Assembly (NCBI GenBank): GCA_020633655.1
Contig: JACKDF010000001.1
Span: 372,001 to 436,000 of the forward strand
Source of the DNA: Deferribacteres bacterium
Lineage (GTDB): Bacteria; Zhuqueibacterota; Zhuqueibacteria; Zhuqueibacterales; Geothermadaptataceae
DNA: 64,000 nucleotides
Direction: 5' to 3'
Part shown: positions 1 through 7,803 of the stretch, piece by piece
How positions within the stretch are numbered: the stretch's first letter is position 1
How the letters are laid out: each line of letters begins with the position of its first letter
Position numbers and translations under genes: made by a program
The notes under the pieces: generated by a model
What the model was told of the DNA's origin: nothing
What the model saw: only the letters and a program-made list of their open reading frames with translations
Database searches by the model: none

Positions 1-979
1 CGTGGGTCAGTGTCGGGCCGTCTTCCACCACCAGCACCCGTTTGCCACGGATAATTGACGGATCGTCCACGGCAATCGGTGATGCGCCTTCGACGACGGT
101 TGCACCCGGATTCACGCGCTGAATGACATCGCGCAGGCTCGCCACATCCTCCGGTTTCGCCGAATCGATTTTGTTGATGACGATTATATCGGCCAGGCGC
201 ATATTCGTCTCGCCGGGATAGTACTTTTCTTCATGTCCCGGGCGCAGTGGATCGACGACGGTAATGGCGAGATCTGGAGTATAAAACGGTGTATCGTTGT
301 TGCCGCCATCCCACAAAATCACATCGACTTCTTTTTCTGCTTCGCGTATGATTGCCTCGTAATCGACGCCAGCGAAAACAAGGATACCCTTGCTGATATG
401 CGGCTCATATTCTTCCATTTCCTCGATTGTGCATTTGTGTTTTATCATGTCTTCGTAAGAACCAAATCGTTGTACGCGTTGGGCAGCGAGGTCTCCGTAA
501 GGCATGGGATGGCGAATTGCAGCGACTTTTTTACCCATTGCCTGCAGGATTTCTGCCACACGACGCGTTGTCTGGCTCTTGCCACAACCCGTACGAACAG
601 CACAAATAGAAATCACCGGCTTGCTCGATTTAATCATTGTATTCGTTGCGCTCAACATGGTAAAATCCGCACCGACTGCATTCACCAGAGAACCGGCGTG
701 CATCACATATTCGTGGGGAACATCCGAATAGGAAAATACGACTTCATCGACATTATGCTCATGAATCAGATTTTCCAATTCGGCTTCATCGTGAATAGGA
801 ATGCCGTTGGGATAGAATTTACCTGCGAGTTCTGCCGGATAAACACGGCCTTCGATATCCGGGATTTGTGTTGCGGTGAAAGCGACCACTTCATAGTTTT
901 CGTTGTCGCGAAAACGAACGTTGAAATTGTGAAAATCACGGCCAGCCGCGCCCATGATCAGGATTTTTCGTTTTGCCAT
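1..979 (-). CDS. Cyclic 2,3-diphosphoglycerate synthetase-like GTPase (partial, C-terminus off window)
   Basis: The reverse strand is open from an ATG at 979 to the window edge, giving 326 residues. An AAGGAG ribosome site lies just upstream of the start. The product begins MAKRKILIMGAAGRDFHNFN, a Rossmann-type nucleotide-binding start. It has a P-loop (AVRTGCGKSQTTRR) near residue 130, WDGGNND near residue 222, and ends in VVEDGPTLTH before the edge. This arrangement is the one I know from bacterial and archaeal proteins annotated as cyclic 2,3-diphosphoglycerate synthetase. The archaeal enzyme closes 2,3-bisphosphoglycerate into its cyclic anhydride using ATP. In bacteria the true reaction is unproven, so a P-loop GTPase of unknown substrate is the safer reading. 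It is transcribed away from the neighbouring transporter, so the space beyond 979 is a divergent promoter region. Confidence 0.85.
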   Translation of the reverse strand, partial: MAKRKILIMGAAGRDFHNFNVRFRDNENYEVVAFTATQIPDIEGRVYPAELAGKFYPNGIPIHDEAELENLIHEHNVDEVVFSYSDVPHEYVMHAGSLVNAVGADFTMLSATNTMIKSSKPVISICAVRTGCGKSQTTRRVAEILQAMGKKVAAIRHPMPYGDLAAQRVQRFGSYEDMIKHKCTIEEMEEYEPHISKGILVFAGVDYEAIIREAEKEVDVILWDGGNNDTPFYTPDLAITVVDPLRPGHEEKYYPGETNMRLADIIVINKIDSAKPEDVASLRDVIQRVNPGATVVEGASPIAVDDPSIIRGKRVLVVEDGPTLTH

Positions 980-1641
980 AACAACTCCTTTAATCAACCA
1001 TAGCTTTTCGTTGGTGTTTGTGCCTGTTTCTTTTTATGTACATCGGAATACCAATGAAATATCTGTTATTAGCTTAGTGAATTTTTGTGCCAATTACCAA
1101 TGAAAACTGGGCAAAATCAAACGATTATATATTCAATAAATTAAAAGACATAAAGCACATTGAATTATTATAATATTTCATGTATTTTTATAACATGTTT
1201 TATTTATAAATCGGGTCGGGTTCGCAATGGACAGGGGATATCCCGGCCCACTCTGTGTTTATGAACCAAGCGGCATGAGAGAATTCAAACGAGATAATAT
1301 CTGTTTCGGTTTTCATTTAAAACATGTAAATTCTTTTTAAAATGTTACAATAGAAGCATGACGCAATTGCATGCAAAATCCAATTTACACAGGTGTTTGA
1401 ATTCAGTGGATTTATTTTAGATTGTATAAATGGTTCACATTTCACTATCCGGAAAATACAAGCTCAAAAGGAGTTCAGTGAATACAGCTGGAGTGACCCA
1501 CCAACGAGGTAGTATCAAAAATAATATAAAGAGAAGAAACTTGGCCATGTGCGACGACTTCTTTCCGATGGACCTGCAAACCTTTGAGGATGCATGGAAA
1601 TTCCGGAGTGAAGTATGTCGCACATCCACAGGGAGGAACGC
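980..1641. other. Gene-free divergent intergenic region
   Basis: About 660 bases lie between two divergently transcribed genes. The stretch is AT-rich around 1080-1200. It holds a degenerate copy of the GGGGATATCCCC repeat at 1228-1250, followed by the GTTTATGAACCAAG flank seen beside other copies. A 10-bp palindrome TTGCATGCAA at 1367-1376 could be an operator for the downstream sugar transporter, but this is only a guess. Short open frames here have no ribosome site or recognisable product. Confidence 0.6.
1228..1250. repeat. Dispersed GATATC-palindrome repeat, degenerate copy a
   Basis: The core GGGGATATCCC occupies 1234-1244, but the outer arms pair poorly. The 3' flank (TTTATGAACCAAGCGGC) resembles the flanks of the copies at 33891 and 62594, which is why I assign it to the same family. 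Confidence 0.5.
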
Positions 1642-2643
1642 ATGAGCAAACGCATTTTATCATTTTTTCTGGTTTTCTTGTTAGGGATTGCAACTATCGC
1701 TTGTGGTAAAAAAGAAAAGCAAAACAAGCAATTAACCATTTCTGTGATACCCAAGGGAACGTCGCACGCTTTCTGGCAATCAGTTCACGCTGGCGCTGTG
1801 AAAGCAGGGAAAGAACTTGGGGTGAATGTACTGTGGGTGGGGCCGGAAAAGGAAGATGATCGCCAGCAGCAAATTACCCTCGTCGATAACCAGGTAATCA
1901 ATCAGGTCGACGCCATTGTGCTCGCCCCAACAGATGCAGTTGCTTTGCGACGGCCCGTGAAAAGTGCAGTACGCCAGGGCGTTCCAGTCGTCATCATCGA
2001 TTCCGGACTTGAGGATTCGGAAGATATTTACACCAGTTTTGTGGCGACAAACAACGTAAAAGGAGGCGAGATTGCCGCAAACAAACTCGCGGAAATGCTT
2101 GAGGGCAATGGAAATGTGATTTTGTTGCGTCTGCTCGAGGGACACGCAAGCACGGGAAACCGGGAGAAAGGATTTCTTTCAGCAATTGCACAATATCCGG
2201 GAATCACTGTCGTCAGTTCCGAGCAGTATGGCGGGGCTACAAAAGCAACAGCGCAAAATGCCTCAGAGAACTTGTTGTTACGCTTCAAAGACGAAGAGGG
2301 CAACTTCACCGTCGATGGTATTTTTTGTGTGAATGAAAGCACGACTTACGGCATGCTGCAAGCCCTGCGACGCCACCGTCTCGCGGGACAGGTTAAATTC
2401 GTCGGCTTTGATGCAGCAGAAGCATTGCTTGAAGGGATGGAAAAAGAGGAAATAAATGGCCTTGTTGTGCAAAATCCGCTGAAAATGGGCTACCTGGGTG
2501 TAAAAACTGCCGTCGACCATTTGCAGGGCAAACCTGTCGAAAAACGGATTGATACCGGCGTTGTTTTTGTAGTAAAAGAGGATATGGATAAACCGGAAAT
2601 GCATGAACTCCTGTATCCGGACCTGGAAAAATGGCTGCAGTAG
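1642..2643 (+). CDS. Sugar ABC transporter substrate-binding lipoprotein (RbsB/type 1 periplasmic binding fold)
   Basis: The gene encodes 333 residues. I place the start at the ATG at 1642, after a GGAGG site at 1632-1636, because it begins a lipoprotein signal (MSKRILSFFLVFLL...IATIAC) with the lipidated cysteine at about residue 22. The mature part looks like a periplasmic binding protein of the ribose/galactose type: an SVIPKGTSHAFWQSVHAGA start, DAIVLAPTDA, VVIIDSGLE, and VKFVGFDAAEALLEGM towards the C-terminus. It would capture a sugar or related polyol at the outer face of the inner membrane and hand it to a transporter. Its last codons overlap the ATPase gene by 13 bases, so the two are translationally coupled. 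The ligand cannot be told from the sequence, and no permease gene follows. Confidence 0.9.
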   Translation: MSKRILSFFLVFLLGIATIACGKKEKQNKQLTISVIPKGTSHAFWQSVHAGAVKAGKELGVNVLWVGPEKEDDRQQQITLVDNQVINQVDAIVLAPTDAVALRRPVKSAVRQGVPVVIIDSGLEDSEDIYTSFVATNNVKGGEIAANKLAEMLEGNGNVILLRLLEGHASTGNREKGFLSAIAQYPGITVVSSEQYGGATKATAQNASENLLLRFKDEEGNFTVDGIFCVNESTTYGMLQALRRHRLAGQVKFVGFDAAEALLEGMEKEEINGLVVQNPLKMGYLGVKTAVDHLQGKPVEKRIDTGVVFVVKEDMDKPEMHELLYPDLEKWLQ

Positions 2644-4169
2644 AAAAATCACAGGTACCGCGACTTGAAATGCGCGGTATTTGTAAATCTTTTGGCGCAA
2701 CCGTCGCATTGGACGAAGTCAGTTTTTCTGTATTGCCAGGCGAAGTACACGCGCTTGTTGGGGAGAATGGTGCCGGGAAGTCGACGTTGATGAAAATTTT
2801 ATCGGGTGCATACACAGCGGATTCCGGCGAAATGCTGCTGGATGGCGAAGCTTACCGACCGAAAAATCCTCTCAATGGGCGCAAACAGGGGGTCGCGATG
2901 ATTTACCAGGAACTTTCCCTGGCGCCTCACCTTTCCGTAGAAGAGAATATCATGCTTGGGGTTGAGCCGGTGAATAACGGCTTCATCCGTTGGAAAGACG
3001 TGCGGCAGACAGCGCTGAAAGCCATCGAACGCTTCGATCATCCGGAAATGCAACCGGAGGTGCTCGTGCGTGATTTGACCGTTGGTGCACAGCAGGTAGT
3101 GGAAATCGGGCGTTCGCTTGCCATTGGCTGCCGCGTGCTGGTATTTGATGAACCCACAAGCAGTTTATCACAAAAAGACATCGATAAATTATTTGAAATT
3201 ATCCATTCTTTGAAAGACCAGGGAATCTCTATCATCTATATTTCGCATTTTCTTGAAGAAGTGCAGGAAATTGCTGACCGGCTCACAGTTTTACGTGATG
3301 GAACCGTGGCCGGGAGTGGTGACACGGTGTCCTTTTCAACGAATGATATCGTGCGCATGATGGTCGGCCGCGAAGTGAAAGATTTGTATCCACGCAGTAA
3401 TCGTACGCCCGGTGAAATCGTCCTGCACGTAAAAGATCTGGCCGGAATGAAAAAGCCGCAAAAGGCGAATCTGGAACTGCATCGCGGGGAGGTGCTGGGT
3501 ATTTGCGGGCTTGTTGGCGCAGGTCGAACCGAGCTTATGCGCACTGTTTTCGGGCTTGACGCGATAAAATCCGGTGAGGTGAAAATTGGTGTTTACGCTG
3601 GCCAGGGTTCGCCGATGCAGCGCTGGCGTGATGGAACCGGTATGTTGAGTGAAAACCGCAAGGAAGAAGGCCTGGCGCTGAATATGAGCCTAGCAGACAA
3701 TGTCACACTTTCCCGGTTGCAAAATTTCGGTCCGTTGAATCTTGTCATTCCGCAAAAACAGGAAGCTGCTACCGACAAATGGATCGACCGGCTCGATATC
3801 CGCTGCCGTGATGCAGCACAAGAGGTCGGAGCACTCTCGGGTGGCAACCAGCAAAAGGTCGCTTTTGCCCGCTTGCTGCAACACAATGTGGATATTTTTC
3901 TGCTCGATGAACCGACACGCGGTATCGATGTGGCCGCAAAAGCCAAACTCTATGCTGTTATCGATGAAATTGCCAGTGGCATCGGACATTACAGCGGCTC
4001 GCCACGGGCTGTACTGATCATCAGCAGTTACTTGCCGGAATTGCTCGGCATTTGCGACCGCATTGCTGTGATGGCGCGCGGTGTACTCGGTGAGGCTTTA
4101 CCCGTCGATCAGGTTGATGAGCACCAGCTGATGCTGGCTGCAACCGGACAGGGGGAGTTGGGGTTATAA
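2631..4169 (+). CDS. Sugar ABC transporter double ATPase (RbsA/MglA family)
   Basis: A 512-residue cytoplasmic ATPase with two nucleotide-binding halves, the usual size for the ribose/galactose importer family. The first half has Walker A GENGAGKST, the Q-loop YQELSLAPHLSVEEN, a degenerate signature LTVGAQQ and Walker B LVFDEPTSS. The second half has a degenerate Walker A (GLVGAGRTE), a good signature LSGGNQQK and Walker B FLLDEPTRG. Such asymmetry is normal for RbsA proteins. The start ATG lies inside the end of the binding-protein gene, which indicates coupling. In most genomes an RbsC-type permease gene follows. Here 348 bases without a gene follow and then ada, so the permease must be elsewhere or lost. 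Confidence 0.93.
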   Translation: MAAVEKSQVPRLEMRGICKSFGATVALDEVSFSVLPGEVHALVGENGAGKSTLMKILSGAYTADSGEMLLDGEAYRPKNPLNGRKQGVAMIYQELSLAPHLSVEENIMLGVEPVNNGFIRWKDVRQTALKAIERFDHPEMQPEVLVRDLTVGAQQVVEIGRSLAIGCRVLVFDEPTSSLSQKDIDKLFEIIHSLKDQGISIIYISHFLEEVQEIADRLTVLRDGTVAGSGDTVSFSTNDIVRMMVGREVKDLYPRSNRTPGEIVLHVKDLAGMKKPQKANLELHRGEVLGICGLVGAGRTELMRTVFGLDAIKSGEVKIGVYAGQGSPMQRWRDGTGMLSENRKEEGLALNMSLADNVTLSRLQNFGPLNLVIPQKQEAATDKWIDRLDIRCRDAAQEVGALSGGNQQKVAFARLLQHNVDIFLLDEPTRGIDVAAKAKLYAVIDEIASGIGHYSGSPRAVLIISSYLPELLGICDRIAVMARGVLGEALPVDQVDEHQLMLAATGQGELGL

Positions 4170-4517
4170 TTCAAAATTGGATAGGGTAATATTCGTTCTT
4201 TTAATCGATCCAATTTTCAGGCTTTCTTCTTTTAAAATACAAGATTCAGGGGAATTCGATAAATCACATCACAATCTTCCGAACAAAATTATGAGTTTGG
4301 GAATTACGTTTCCGAATTGCTTGTCAATTTTCCGGTTTCGCCTTTTGGGGGAATGATTAAATTAGGCAAAACGAAAAATTGATGGGCCACGCACTTCATC
4401 GTACTTGGTAAAATTGAAGACTTTATTGATTGATCGTCTCAAAGAAAATCGAATAAGTGCGTGGCACATTTCGCTATTTTGTGAATTCTGGCGAATTCAG
4501 CTATGAGAGGAATTATT
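4170..4517. other. Gene-free stretch with an 11-bp inverted repeat
   Basis: This gap lies where an RbsC-type permease would be expected, but it holds no open frame or remnant that I recognise. The only structure is an inverted repeat, GCCACGCACTT at 4386-4396 and AAGTGCGTGGC at 4455-4465, separated by 58 bases. A similar GTGCGTCGCAC pair occurs at 46336-46414. No convincing Ada box or promoter could be picked out upstream of ada. Confidence 0.55.
4386..4465. repeat. Inverted repeat with GTGCGTGGC arms
   Basis: Arms of 11 bp (GCCACGCACTT and AAGTGCGTGGC) match perfectly across a 58-base AT-rich centre. The total length of about 80 bases and the arm sequence resemble the pair at 46336-46414, so both may be remnants of one small repeat element. 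Confidence 0.5.
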
Positions 4518-5573
4518 ATGCCCAATTTATTGCCCGATGAAAACACCATGTACCAGGCGCTGCTCAACAAAGATAAAAGTTTTGAAGGCATCTTCTTTGT
4601 CGCAGTGAAAACGACGGGGATTTTCTGTCGCCCGAGCTGCACAGCGCGCAAACCACGACGGGAAAATGTGGAATTTTATGCAAGTACAAAAGATGCGTTG
4701 CATCACGGTTATCGACCGTGTAAAGTTTGCCATCCGATGAGTTTCTCCGGCGAAATACCGAAATGGCTCAATCCACTGCTGGATGAAATCAGCGAAAACA
4801 GTGACCAGCGCCTCACCGACTGGGATTTGCGCCAGCGCGGCATCGAGCCAAGCCGGGTACGACGCTGGTTTAAAAAACACCACGGGATGACTTTTCAGGC
4901 GTATTTGCGCTCCCTACGCATCAATCGATCCGTGGGACGAATTAAATTTGGCGATAAAGTCATCGAGGCGGCTTATGAGTCGGGTTATGAATCGTTGAGT
5001 GGTTTTACAGAATCTTTCAAAAAAATGACCGGCTTTTCGCCCAATAAAAGTGGTGTGAAAAACGTCATCACCGTGACACGAATTCTCACACCGCTTGGCC
5101 CCATGATCGCCGGCGCGATTGAAGAGGGCATCTGCCTGCTGGAATTTGCCGACCGCCGCATGCTGGAAACGCAATTCAAACGTCTGCGAAAATACCTGCA
5201 AGCGGAAATCATTCCCGGCGAACACGCCCATTTTGAACAACTGAACAACGAATTGCAGGACTATTTCTCCGGGAAGCGAACAACATTTTCCGTACCACTG
5301 GTTTTGCCGGGGACGGATTTTCAGAAAAAAGTATGGGCAGAATTGCAAACGATTAATAAAGGCGAAACACGCTCTTATTCTGAGCAAGCAAAGGCTATCG
5401 GGCAACCGGAGGCGGTGCGTGCTGTGGCCAGGGCGAATGGTGACAATCGCATCGCGATCCTCATTCCGTGTCATAGAGTGATTGGTAAAAACGGCCAACT
5501 TGTCGGTTATGGCGGTGGGTTGTGGCGCAAAAAATACCTGCTGCAACTTGAAAGCAGGGTGAGTTTAAAATAA
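4518..5573 (+). CDS. ada: Ada: methylphosphotriester/O6-methylguanine-DNA methyltransferase and transcription activator
   Basis: The product is 351 residues from the ATG at 4518, chosen because GAGAGG precedes it at good spacing (an in-frame ATG lies 15 bases upstream). The N-terminal zinc domain carries four cysteines, C37, C41, C68 and C71, matching the E. coli Ada set (38, 42, 69, 72). An AraC-type helix-turn-helix follows at about residues 85-180. The C-terminal methyltransferase domain has the active-site motif IPCHRVIG with C318. In the known family, methylation of the N-terminal cysteine turns the protein into an activator of its own repair regulon, and the C-terminal cysteine removes methyl groups from O6-methylguanine. 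Length and domain order are complete. The gene stands alone and converges on the response regulator operon. Confidence 0.96.
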   Translation: MPNLLPDENTMYQALLNKDKSFEGIFFVAVKTTGIFCRPSCTARKPRRENVEFYASTKDALHHGYRPCKVCHPMSFSGEIPKWLNPLLDEISENSDQRLTDWDLRQRGIEPSRVRRWFKKHHGMTFQAYLRSLRINRSVGRIKFGDKVIEAAYESGYESLSGFTESFKKMTGFSPNKSGVKNVITVTRILTPLGPMIAGAIEEGICLLEFADRRMLETQFKRLRKYLQAEIIPGEHAHFEQLNNELQDYFSGKRTTFSVPLVLPGTDFQKKVWAELQTINKGETRSYSEQAKAIGQPEAVRAVARANGDNRIAILIPCHRVIGKNGQLVGYGGGLWRKKYLLQLESRVSLK

Positions 5574-5574
5574 A

Positions 5575-5602
5575 TCACCCCGCCAGGGAATTGACGGGGT
5601 GA
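5575..5602. terminator. Hairpin between convergent genes
   Basis: TCACCCCG at 5575-5582 pairs with CGGGGTGA at 5595-5602, two bases after the ada stop codon. The sequence beyond it is T-rich only on the minus strand (ATTTATTTTAAA). It may therefore stop transcripts coming from the response regulator operon as well as from ada. Confidence 0.6.
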
Positions 5603-5627
5603 CGCACTCACATTGAAGGGGAGCAAG

Positions 5628-5661
5628 TGCCTGTTGCGAATTTGGAGGCGCGCAACAGGCA
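5628..5661. terminator. Strong 11-bp hairpin between convergent genes
   Basis: TGCCTGTTGCG at 5628-5638 pairs perfectly with CGCAACAGGCA at 5651-5661 around a 12-base loop. It lies midway between the ends of ada and the response regulator gene. No long T-run follows on either strand, so it may be a transcript-end stabiliser rather than a classic terminator. Confidence 0.5.
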
Positions 5662-5697
5662 TCAATGAACGAAAAAGTTCTTGTTTAATGGCCTTCG

Positions 5698-5717
5698 GGA
5701 AAACACGATGGTTTTCC
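5698..5717. terminator. Small hairpin next to the response regulator stop codon
   Basis: GGAAAAC at 5698-5704 pairs with GTTTTCC at 5711-5717 around a 6-base loop. It starts 14 bases beyond the stop codon of the minus-strand response regulator gene and is the third hairpin in this 157-base convergent gap. Confidence 0.4.
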
Positions 5718-5730
5718 GATAAACGAAGGA

Positions 5731-6900
5731 TTAACGATCAAAGAAATCTTTCACGATCGCATTTCTGTCTTTTTCCCGCAAAAATTCCAACTCACCGATG
5801 TAAACATGCCCATCAGCAGGAATACGGTTTTCATCCTCCGTCGTGGTAACAGATTTTTTCACGTAGTCATTTAATTGGGCAATGTCGTCATTGAAGAAAT
5901 CAACGGCTGCCTGACCGATTTTAAGGTCTTTCAATTCCTCATCCAGATTTTCAGCTTCGATCACACAGATGCGGCTGTTGTCATAGGCGGTATTATCGAG
6001 TTGCTCCAGTTCTTCCAGCAATTGTTTATTGATGAAAGTGACTTTGCCGCTGACCGGTGCTTTAAACGGAATGGAGTAGGTTTTTTGTACAATGCTAAAC
6101 AAGTGTTGGCCTTTTTTCGCTTCCATGCCGAGATTTGGCAGATCGATATCGTCAATTTTGCCAATTATCTTCTTCGCAAAATCATCAATACCAACATCGA
6201 CGCGACCGTTCTGGTTGATGGCTGCCCAGCAATGGCTTTCAGAAATGAACACGCCACCGGGAATACTGAAGGCAATCTCATCCTGCTTTTCTTCAAATGT
6301 GGAGTGGGTAATTTTAACTTTAGATTTGAGCTGTTTTTCGATGCGTGCTTTTCTCTTGATGAGAAATTTATTGACCATTTCCAAAAGTTCATCTTCCGTA
6401 AATGGCTTCTGGACATAGTCCAAAGCGCCGAATTTCATCGTTTCCACAGCTGTATCAACGCTGGCGTAACCGGTGATAATGATCACGTCGATATCGGGAC
6501 GCAAGTGCTTCACACTTTTACAGACATCGACACCATCCATTTCCGGCATCTTCAAATCGGTGAATACGAAGTCATAATGCCTTTTTTGAATGAGACCTAA
6601 AGCCTCCTGTCCAGTTTCAACCGTATCGACGGAGTAACCATCCAAAACAAGAATTTTTCTGAAGCTATTGAGAATGATTTCCTCATCGTCAACGGCCAGA
6701 ATTTTCGCTTTCGGATTATCGACCTCAACTCGCTTCAACGTTTTTGCCTCATGACTGAAATCGAGGTTGAGATTGACAGCCAGCACTTCCTCCCGTTCCT
6801 TGCGCAACCGCTTTTCCGTTCGCTTGCGAATGATCAAACGCACAATCACGTCACCAATGATGAACAGAACGACTGCGATGATTAATAGTAATACACCCAT
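5731..6900 (-). CDS. Membrane-anchored response regulator with a GcvH-like output domain
   Basis: The 389-residue product has an N-terminal membrane helix (about residues 2-25) and a receiver domain (about 65-180) with acidic D71/D72, phosphoacceptor D115 and K165. A domain at about 215-295 resembles glycine-cleavage H protein: HCWAAIN, VDVGIDDFAKKIIGKID, and APVSGKVTFINKQLLEELEQL. In true H protein a lysine in this hairpin carries lipoate. Here K273 lies close to that place but one residue out of register, so lipoylation is doubtful. No DNA-binding domain is present, so the output is probably a protein contact. It is the last gene of a minus-strand group with the haem sensor kinase and a second regulator of the same design. 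The N-terminal membrane anchor on a receiver protein is unusual. Confidence 0.85.
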   Translation of the reverse strand: MGVLLLIIAVVLFIIGDVIVRLIIRKRTEKRLRKEREEVLAVNLNLDFSHEAKTLKRVEVDNPKAKILAVDDEEIILNSFRKILVLDGYSVDTVETGQEALGLIQKRHYDFVFTDLKMPEMDGVDVCKSVKHLRPDIDVIIITGYASVDTAVETMKFGALDYVQKPFTEDELLEMVNKFLIKRKARIEKQLKSKVKITHSTFEEKQDEIAFSIPGGVFISESHCWAAINQNGRVDVGIDDFAKKIIGKIDDIDLPNLGMEAKKGQHLFSIVQKTYSIPFKAPVSGKVTFINKQLLEELEQLDNTAYDNSRICVIEAENLDEELKDLKIGQAAVDFFNDDIAQLNDYVKKSVTTTEDENRIPADGHVYIGELEFLREKDRNAIVKDFFDR

Positions 6901-6966
6901 TTTATGCTCCCGTAGTTATGCTTAAAAATATTATCATAGAGGCCTCGGATTATCCGATCGACCATA

Positions 6967-7782
6967 TCAGTAATTTCGATCTGAACTGCAAGGCACCAGA
7001 TATTTCGTTTCATATTCCAAATTCGCCGGAACGACTGAATAAAGCCATCCTTTGAAATAGGGATCTTTTTCCATCAAGGTAAAATCTTCAAGAATGCGTT
7101 CGTTTCTTTGAATGATGCGGCCGCTTACCGGGGCAAGAATATTGTGCGTCATGCCGTCTTGTGTTTTTATAAATGCACACGTGTTACCCTGAAAAATTTC
7201 TTCCTCCGGCTTCATCAATTCAACTTCCTCGATCAAGTCGATTGTCCGCAGAAAAAGATCTGTCACACCAATTTTAATATAGCCGTCATCTTCCAGAAAT
7301 GTCCATGCTGAATACCCCAACCGGTTGTATCTTGGTGGACAGGGTATATAATAAATTTGCTCATCGCGCGTATCCGAATCCATAGGATTTATATCGATGA
7401 GACTTTGAATTTTTTCATACTGTAACCCACGACCAACAACGCTAATCAATTCCTCAAACGTGAATGGCTTTGGCAAAAAATCGATCGCGCCACTGTAGAG
7501 GGATTTCACGGCATTTTCCAGGGTTGAGAAACCTGTAGTAATAATAACCGGCGTCTTGATTTTCATTTTTTGGACTTGTTGCAGGAATTCAAATCCATCC
7601 ATTCCCGGCATCATGATATCGCATATCGCAAGATTGTACTTGTCAGTTTTCATTTTATCCAAACCGACAGCGGCATCCATCGTGATGTCCACATCCCAGT
7701 TTTCAGCACTGCATAATTTTTTTATGGAATCGAGGATGACCTGTTCGTCATCGATTGCGCAAATTGTAGGATTCTTGCTCAT
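6967..7782 (-). CDS. Response regulator with a GcvH-like output domain
   Basis: A soluble 271-residue protein. The receiver domain covers about residues 5-122, with D11/D12, phosphoacceptor D55 and K105. A linker is followed by a GcvH-like domain at about 155-225 (SAWTFLEDDGYIKIGVTDLF, then ILAPVSGRIIQRNE). The lysine that carries lipoate in H protein has no clear counterpart, because the stretch between FIK and APVSG is longer than in H protein. This suggests the fold has been reused as a signalling or docking module. The gene begins 21 bases after the sensor kinase stop codon, with a GAGGCG ribosome site, so it is probably the cognate regulator of that kinase. The partner regulator downstream shares the same domain order. 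Confidence 0.87.
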   Translation of the reverse strand: MSKNPTICAIDDEQVILDSIKKLCSAENWDVDITMDAAVGLDKMKTDKYNLAICDIMMPGMDGFEFLQQVQKMKIKTPVIITTGFSTLENAVKSLYSGAIDFLPKPFTFEELISVVGRGLQYEKIQSLIDINPMDSDTRDEQIYYIPCPPRYNRLGYSAWTFLEDDGYIKIGVTDLFLRTIDLIEEVELMKPEEEIFQGNTCAFIKTQDGMTHNILAPVSGRIIQRNERILEDFTLMEKDPYFKGWLYSVVPANLEYETKYLVPCSSDRNY

Positions 7783-7803
7783 GAATATTTCGCCTCGAGA
7801 ATA

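Noticed and set aside
233..1003. A 256-codon open frame on the plus strand
   Set aside because: It is antisense to the clear GTPase gene on the minus strand, is rich in Cys, Phe and His in a way typical of shadow frames, and has no recognisable domain.
1430..1645. A 71-codon open frame before the sugar-binding protein gene
   Set aside because: No ribosome site and no recognisable product, and its end overlaps the real start of the downstream lipoprotein gene.
5731..7782. Reading the GcvH-like regulators as the missing H protein for gcvP
   Set aside because: The lipoate lysine is displaced or absent and the domain is fused to receivers. The neighbours are signalling genes.
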